Positions 58,901-64,000 of a DNA stretch of 64,000 nt are shown one piece after another (positions within the stretch are counted from its first letter, which is position 1; each line of letters starts with the position of its first letter). The position numbers and the translations under genes are program-made. Location: assembly GCA_900660155.1 (NCBI GenBank), contig CABFPE010000144.1:111593-175592 (forward strand), in the 5' to 3' direction. The stretch is from Hofstenia miamia. Its lineage: Eukaryota; Xenacoelomorpha; Acoela; Hofsteniidae. The notes under the pieces were generated by a model. It did no database searches and had not been told where the DNA came from. It worked only from the letters and a program-made list of their open reading frames with translations.

Positions 58901-61900
58901 AAACGACTTCACAGATCAACAATAAACGAAAAATTTCGAAACAATTAATTATATCTTCAAGTCAGAATCGAAATATCTACAAATTTTCTATATTTGTCCA
59001 GAAATTTATTGTAAGTATCACGGATACTATAGATGGAGAACATTTCTCAAGAACAAATTAACGCAAAATGATGTTTGTATGTTTGTTCATATTACATCAT
59101 GGAGTTAAATGATAATGAAACAAGGTTCCACCTCTGCGTTGAAAATTTCGTATAATTATCATGCAAAGTTAAATAGCGTTAAATTTGAACACAGTTAAAT
59201 TGTTGTGTTAGTAATATGATTCGAGATGAGTTTTTAGTTGGCCTGATGTTATTGACAAGTGTGCTTTTATTTCGATCAAGTGATGCTTGACCATGCATGA
59301 GACATGTGAGTGCGAAAAATGGGATAAAAGCACAAGACAACAACACGAAATGCTAACCTGTGATGACACTGAGCTGCGTGGAGAAGCCTACAACATTACA
59401 TACTATTAGCCCTCTACCACATATTTCATCTAATCCAACAAAAAAACGTATAAATAGTTTCTCAAAAATACCCAGGATATAGCAAGAATGCCATATCTAC
59501 GTGGCTTTGGATGCCAAACATACAAAAGTTTAACCCATTCGTTATATCAACTGGATTCGTTTATCATACGCTATTGGAGAAAACCAAACTGGAAACCGGT
59601 AGCATTAAGACGGAGAATAATAATGCAAATTAAAGTGCATTGAAATGCAACATTTATAGGCAATTTACCGAAATTCATGCTCAATTGTATTAAATTTTCT
59701 CACTAAATTCCGTTTTTGACATTCTTTTACACTTTAATTGATATTCTGTACAAGATAACCGAAACTTCAAATCAGCCAAAAAATGTTAGTACTAAATTTT
59801 TTTACATTTTCTGAAGTTCAAAAACAATTGTTTATGAAAAGGATAAACTTACAGATAAATTTAGTGTTAGAAACATAACTATTGAAAAAATAATTAGGGA
59901 AAGAGCTGGATATTGCAATTTCTCCGACATTAACCGTTTATAAGATTTATTTGTTGTTCAGAACGAAATTTAAATCTGAATCATTGTGAGATATAAAAAT
60001 GCTTAATGAATTTCCACCTGTAACTTGGTAAAAGATAAACTATTTTTCCTCAAGCACATATTCCGTTAATTGCAACGGGCTCAAATTTTGAAACTTAAAT
60101 TTCACCGCATACAATCCATACACATACCCTGGGGATATTGTGTCTGAAGGCATTGGCGTTGGAGCGGTCAACCATCATTAATGAACTGGTAGAACTACCA
60201 CGTGAAGGCATACTAGATGATGTCGACATTCGATTAGCTTTGATTCCAGGACTACGAATATTAAAATCATATTTTCGAGGCTAAAAGTGACGAAGTTAGG
60301 AGATACTTGCAGTAAATACGACTTACAAATTTGGTTAAGGTTTTAGCATTGCGGGGTTCGATTTCCAGAGACCGCGCATACATGTCGTTATCAAACTCTT
60401 CTTGTGACATCCCTTCGGTGGGCTGGAGATTTTCGAAAAAGTTTTTAATTGATGGCACTTCTTGAAGGTTATACGGCTGCAGTTGATATTGCTGAATTTC
60501 ACCGGTAATAGCAGCCACCTTGCGGCATTTGAAGAAATTAATGAGAGGTGTAGCAGTGTCTTTAGTCACTAATTCATTATCATATCCCTCTAACGTTCTC
60601 GTTATTTTTGTGAGATAACTGCCTAAAAATAAGCGAATTTACATTATTTCAAAATTAATGAATGATTTAATCGTAACCACTGATAAAAACATACCAACAA
60701 ATGGAATACAAGGGGGATTACTGTTTTTCAATTTTTCTGTATATTTCTTCTTTTTAATGTCACCTAGTTCGCAAAGTTCTTCGAACTCTTGTTTCTTTCT
60801 TGCTGATAACAGCTAAAATTACATCAAATTTAAATATTAAATAGAAAATATGAAAACATTTCACAATCAGGAGCATTCGCATCTCTTGTGAAAATCACTT
60901 TTCACCGTCATCAATTTTTAGAAAATCACATTTCCCTTATTCGTTTATTTGACAGAAGGAAATAACATAATTAGACGTCTATACAATTTTGTTTCAATAA
61001 ATAAGCACAAATAGACCATAACTTGATAACCTAAACTTTCTATATCTAACTAAATGTTAGTAATATTGCATTAGAAAACGCTCAAATTCAGATCACTTAA
61101 TGCTAAAAGCAAAAACCTCAAAAGAATGTTCAAGGCGGTAGACGGCAGCAGATTGTAAAGCAGAAACAACTTCGAATATTCCAGCAAAATTTTGCAGGTT
61201 ACGAAACATACAGAGTATATCAATGACACGGTGAATTACTGCAACTCGCTCATCGATATTTTGAGTCTCAACAATGCTCTTTATCACCCACTGGGTAACC
61301 TAAAATTTAAACGATTCGCTATGAATTTCATATTTCGATAAACAATACCTTGGTGTTGTGATGAATAAGCTTGAGCAAATTGGGCGCAGCCTTTTCTTTA
61401 TCAGCTTTCGTCCAAGCACTGCCAACTAGTTCTGACGGTTTTACTGCACGAAAGAGATCACTCTCTATGAGAGTTAACTGTCTCGCAACCTCTATCGGAT
61501 GTAAGGTAAGAAGATTACAATCGGAAAATTCACTGTTAATACGAAATATATGCCATTCCACTGTGGGTGGAGAGCCCATTGTAAACTCTGGCTGAGGTGA
61601 TTCAGTAACTTCCTAAATGTATGCGAAAATCAAAACTTAAACTACTTAAGTCAACATACTTTATATACTTCAAATTATTNTTCAAATTAATTCCGATTCG
61701 TTAAGACGCATACTTTTTGTTTTATTAATAAAATCGGTATTGGGTTAAAGTTATTCTAATAAGGCTTTTTCGACAATAACTAAAATTACATGAAAGATTC
61801 AATGCAAATCAATACGTTAAACCACGCTTTAATTAGCCTAATGAGAGATTCAAAATATGTGTAAAAGCAAAAAATTTTTTATACTGCAAATAAGAAAATT

Positions 61901-64000
61901 ACCCAATTCAAAGCAAACTTCAACAGTGGAGCAAACTTGGCAGATTTTACGAAAATTTGAAATCTATATCTTTGAAATATTTTTACTTAAATTTATAAAA
62001 TTAAGATTCCAATAAAACTGATAAAATTATTTTAAAATGAAAAATAGTTTTATTATTTTATTTTTATTAGTTGAAAATCACAGAGCTAAAAAAGATACAT
62101 ATACATATGCATAAATATCGTAATAAAGAATTTACTAACCCGATTCAAATGCTTGATAATACTTTCAACGCATTTTGTATATTTATGCTGGCTTTTTACT
62201 TGTTGAAGGAATTCCTTAATTTTCTGATGCAGTGTCTCGTCCTGCTCGAAATCGTAGAAATGCTTCATAACCCACTGCCTCATTACATTTAAAACTCTAA
62301 ATTCCATCCCATTAAACGATTAAATTAAAAGCAACCTATAGAGAAATATATTCAATAATTAAGGGCTAATGAAATAAATGCCTGTTATTGAAATTTTGCC
62401 TGTAGTTAGTAAAAAATTCACCTGACTTGGACAGGATGCGTATACTCCTTGCGAAATTTGCGAACGCTTTCAGCGGCTTCAATCAAGCCCCGTTCCATTT
62501 CAATTTTCTCAGCCTCCAATGGCTCGATGTCTGGAACATCAAAACGAACCATCAGCAAATCCAACAGTTCGAGAGGCTTGCAAAACGACCGATAGGTTGT
62601 GAGAAAATGATTCATGTACGTAGGATCCGCTAGTTTATGAAATGTTAGTCTCTCGACTAATTTTAACAGTGTTCCTGCCTTAATAATATTAGCACCGCAA
62701 TTCCGGGAATCTTCACGTTCAAAAAGTATGTTATTGGGAGAATCAGGCTCTGAAAACGGATAAAGGGAAGGCGGAGGTCGCCGCATCTGGGTTTCATTTT
62801 CCATTGATATACGAATCAATAACCGCTCCATGGTACTAAACAAGAATAAGGTTGTAAAATATATAAGACTAACATGGGTTTAACAAATATATATATTACA
62901 AGGGTTGATTCAAATAATCCGATTTTTAGAATTACATGAATATGACACTTCTACAAACTTATAATCCACAGAGAGGTGACACTTAACTAGCTTCATGCCT
63001 GAACTCAAAATATTTACAACCGCTTACTACGATTTCACCTCGTCCCTTAAAGGATGATTGAACAACAGTATATAAGGTAAACACTATAGCTTCAAAAATG
63101 CTTTCGGTAGATGAAGGAAAACTTTTTACGAGAATTGTATTATTGTGAAAGACAGAACATGAGTTTACTATGAAGAATCTGTGATTAAGCGTCATCAGAA
63201 CTGTTAATGGCTTCCAAGTGGAAAGACGGCGAAAAATTTTTTGGACTTGGAATGCAAAATCGTCTATTACTCATGCTCTTTGATATACATGACAGTATTT
63301 GTGACAATTGGTTCCAGATGAGCATGTGAAAAAGCAAAATTCCGTCAACATCTTTGATCATTTACGTTATTTCGAGAAGAAAAAACCCAATATGGTCACA
63401 TATCCTTAATCTTGACAATTTCAATGTCGATATCGCAAATGTCCACGAGGGAAATGTCACCATCCTTGGGTGATTTTTGTTTCACGAAATTAAAAAGTAT
63501 TTCGTGCAATTTGCTTTGAAAAACTTAATATCTTATAAGGTGCTGTGGAGGTATCATTAAAACAAACTTCGAAAAATAATCGACTGGAATGTCCAAAAAT
63601 GGCAAAATGATAAATTTAATCTAGAAGAGTGTAAGGATACATCAAATGAATTATTGCGATAGTTGCATTTTTGATAGTGTTTTCTACTACAATTTTTGAT
63701 AAGTTGCTGAAATTGACAACGTCAATTTAATCTCCAAATTGAAATATACACTATTGTTATAATAAAATACTTTTAAAGTCTGAATTCATTATTGATGAAC
63801 ATAAAATTTGTTTAAAACATCTTTGAGAAAATACTACAATAATAAATAGCTATTCCCTAAATATAGGATTAGTCAATCTCACCTGCGGATTGACAGAGAA
63901 ACTAATGCGGCCATCCAATTGCTCTTTTCTTCTTGGTTTTTACAAACAAAAATATGTGTGTCCTCCTTTCCAATAACCTCAAATGCTAATTCCATGTGAC
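55101..64000 (-). CDS. SOS: Son of sevenless (SOS) Ras guanine-nucleotide exchange factor, 3' part
   Basis: SOS swaps GDP for GTP on Ras downstream of Grb2/Drk at the membrane. Minus-strand exons in reading order: 64000-63883 (continues off the window), 62835-62422, 62296-62140, 61612-61349, 61299-61117, 60812-60695, 60622-60327, 60280-60128, 55961-55701, 55250-55101 (stop 55103-55101). All junctions are GT-AG and phase-consistent, giving about 703 codons here. Order: last strand and helix of PH ([13 protein letters not shown]), REM domain ([17 protein letters not shown]), Cdc25 domain ([20 protein letters not shown] and [16 protein letters not shown]), then a short proline-rich tail. Histone-fold, DH and most of PH must lie beyond 64,000. 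The C-terminal tail is much shorter than in human SOS1. Confidence 0.95.
55962..60127 (-). other. SOS: SOS intron, 4.2 kb
   Basis: AT-rich intron between the exon ending NIPR and the exon beginning DDDSS. Both ends obey GT-AG in phase 0. It contains a mariner relic (58,275-59,025) and otherwise nothing I recognise. Confidence 0.7.
58275..59025 (-). mobile_element. Decayed mariner-like element with long inverted ends
   Basis: The left end CCAATAAGTTTCCGGACAAA and the reverse-complemented right end ACAATAAATTTCTGGACAAA continue as similar sequence for about 55 bp to GATTCTGAC on both sides. Inside, the minus strand has [20 protein letters not shown] and [16 protein letters not shown], resembling the SDFWLFPSLKKHL ... 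C-terminal block of mariner transposases. It is about 750 bp, shorter than an intact mariner (about 1.3 kb), so it is internally deleted and decayed. Confidence 0.6.
60128..60280 (-). CDS. SOS: SOS exon after Cdc25: Ser-rich linker
   Basis: The exon starts [14 protein letters not shown] and continues [20 protein letters not shown] to HNIPR. The first residues correspond to PKKYSYPLKSPGVR of human SOS1 just after the Cdc25 domain. The Ser-rich stretch is probably disordered. It is followed by a 4.2-kb intron (60127-55962). I looked for a further exon in that intron and found none I could support. Confidence 0.88.
60327..61612 (-). CDS. SOS: SOS exons: Cdc25 catalytic domain
   Basis: Exons 61612-61349, 61299-61117, 60812-60695 and 60622-60327. 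Conserved blocks in order: [144 protein letters not shown]. All are hallmarks of SOS-family RasGEFs. The segment after VYRLEHSFE ([18 protein letters not shown]) is the least conserved. No key block is missing, so catalytic function is expected. Confidence 0.95.
62140..62835 (-). CDS. SOS: SOS exons: REM (Ras exchanger motif) domain
   Basis: Exons 62835-62422 and 62296-62140 are separated by a 125-nt intron. They encode [15 protein letters not shown], a Pro-rich joint, [11 protein letters not shown], then [20 protein letters not shown] and [32 protein letters not shown]. All align block for block with human SOS1 ([44 protein letters not shown]). REM holds the allosteric Ras-binding site and supports the Cdc25 helical hairpin. 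Confidence 0.94.
63185..63660 (+). mobile_element. Mariner-like transposase relic in SOS intron
   Basis: The plus strand reads [54 protein letters not shown], and [10 protein letters not shown]. These resemble in order the SQWK..., VFFDIHGIVH, HDNARPHTA and FLFPxIKK blocks of mariner transposases. Weak, with several stops. The catalytic Asp of the DN block is kept. It is opposite to SOS and lies in its 1,047-nt intron (62,836-63,882). Confidence 0.45.
63883..64000 (-). CDS. SOS: SOS exon: C-terminal end of PH domain (partial)
   Basis: The exon reads [20 protein letters not shown] and then [18 protein letters not shown]. This matches the end of the human SOS1 PH domain ([33 protein letters not shown]). 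The invariant PH Trp is present in NWM. The exon is cut by the window edge at 64,000; its donor GT is at 63882-63881. Confidence 0.92.

Noticed and set aside
1-64000. CRISPR array, operons, ribosome binding sites
   Set aside because: The window is animal nuclear DNA with spliceosomal introns; repeats are transposon-derived and not regularly spaced.

Overview
This is an AT-rich invertebrate animal genome segment. It carries parts of two conserved regulatory genes embedded in a dense layer of transposable-element relics. The evidence for an animal is a KDM6/UTX-type histone demethylase (TPR repeats plus JmjC plus C-terminal zinc site), a SOS-type Ras exchange factor, canonical GT-AG introns, and CR1/Jockey, Penelope, hAT, Tc1/mariner and piggyBac-like elements. 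Introns are strongly bimodal: several are only 38-46 nt, others run from 1 kb to 12.7 kb. That pattern recalls flatworms and some other fast-evolving invertebrates, but the species cannot be fixed from this window.

Layout. 1-8.3 kb: intergenic, with a mariner relic, a 1.75-kb hAT-like element with 8-bp target duplications, and a 5'-truncated LINE. 8,330-34,414 (+): the complete UTX/KDM6 gene, 18 exons and about 1,108 aa, all junctions phase-consistent. Its 12.7-kb fourth intron holds a hAT-like element with a nested TTAA-flanked piggyBac-type MITE, a TA-flanked MITE, a 471-nt gap, an inverted (twin-priming-like) LINE, and a second LINE with a restriction-like endonuclease planted in the ATT tail of the first. 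Intron 7 holds a 761-bp hAT element with a perfect 8-bp duplication. Intron 8 holds a Helitron-like 3' end beside a 180-bp tandem repeat.

34.4-55.1 kb: intergenic and element-rich. It holds a CR1-like LINE cut by a Tc1 transposon, another TA-flanked MITE, a LINE cut by a Penelope-like fragment with a GIY-YIG domain, a hAT element inserted into a LINE 3' end, and an array of partial copies of one Jockey/CR1-like LINE with single-N joins that look like assembly scars. 55,101-64,000 (-): the 3' part of a SOS gene (end of PH, REM, Cdc25 and a short proline-rich tail). Its 5' end lies beyond the window.

UTX and SOS are convergent (tail to tail) and are not expected to act together. UTX removes H3K27 methylation in the nucleus; SOS loads GTP on Ras at the membrane. 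I found no CRISPR array, tRNA or rRNA, and no clear new system. The most informative material is the nested insertion structure, which gives relative ages for the elements.
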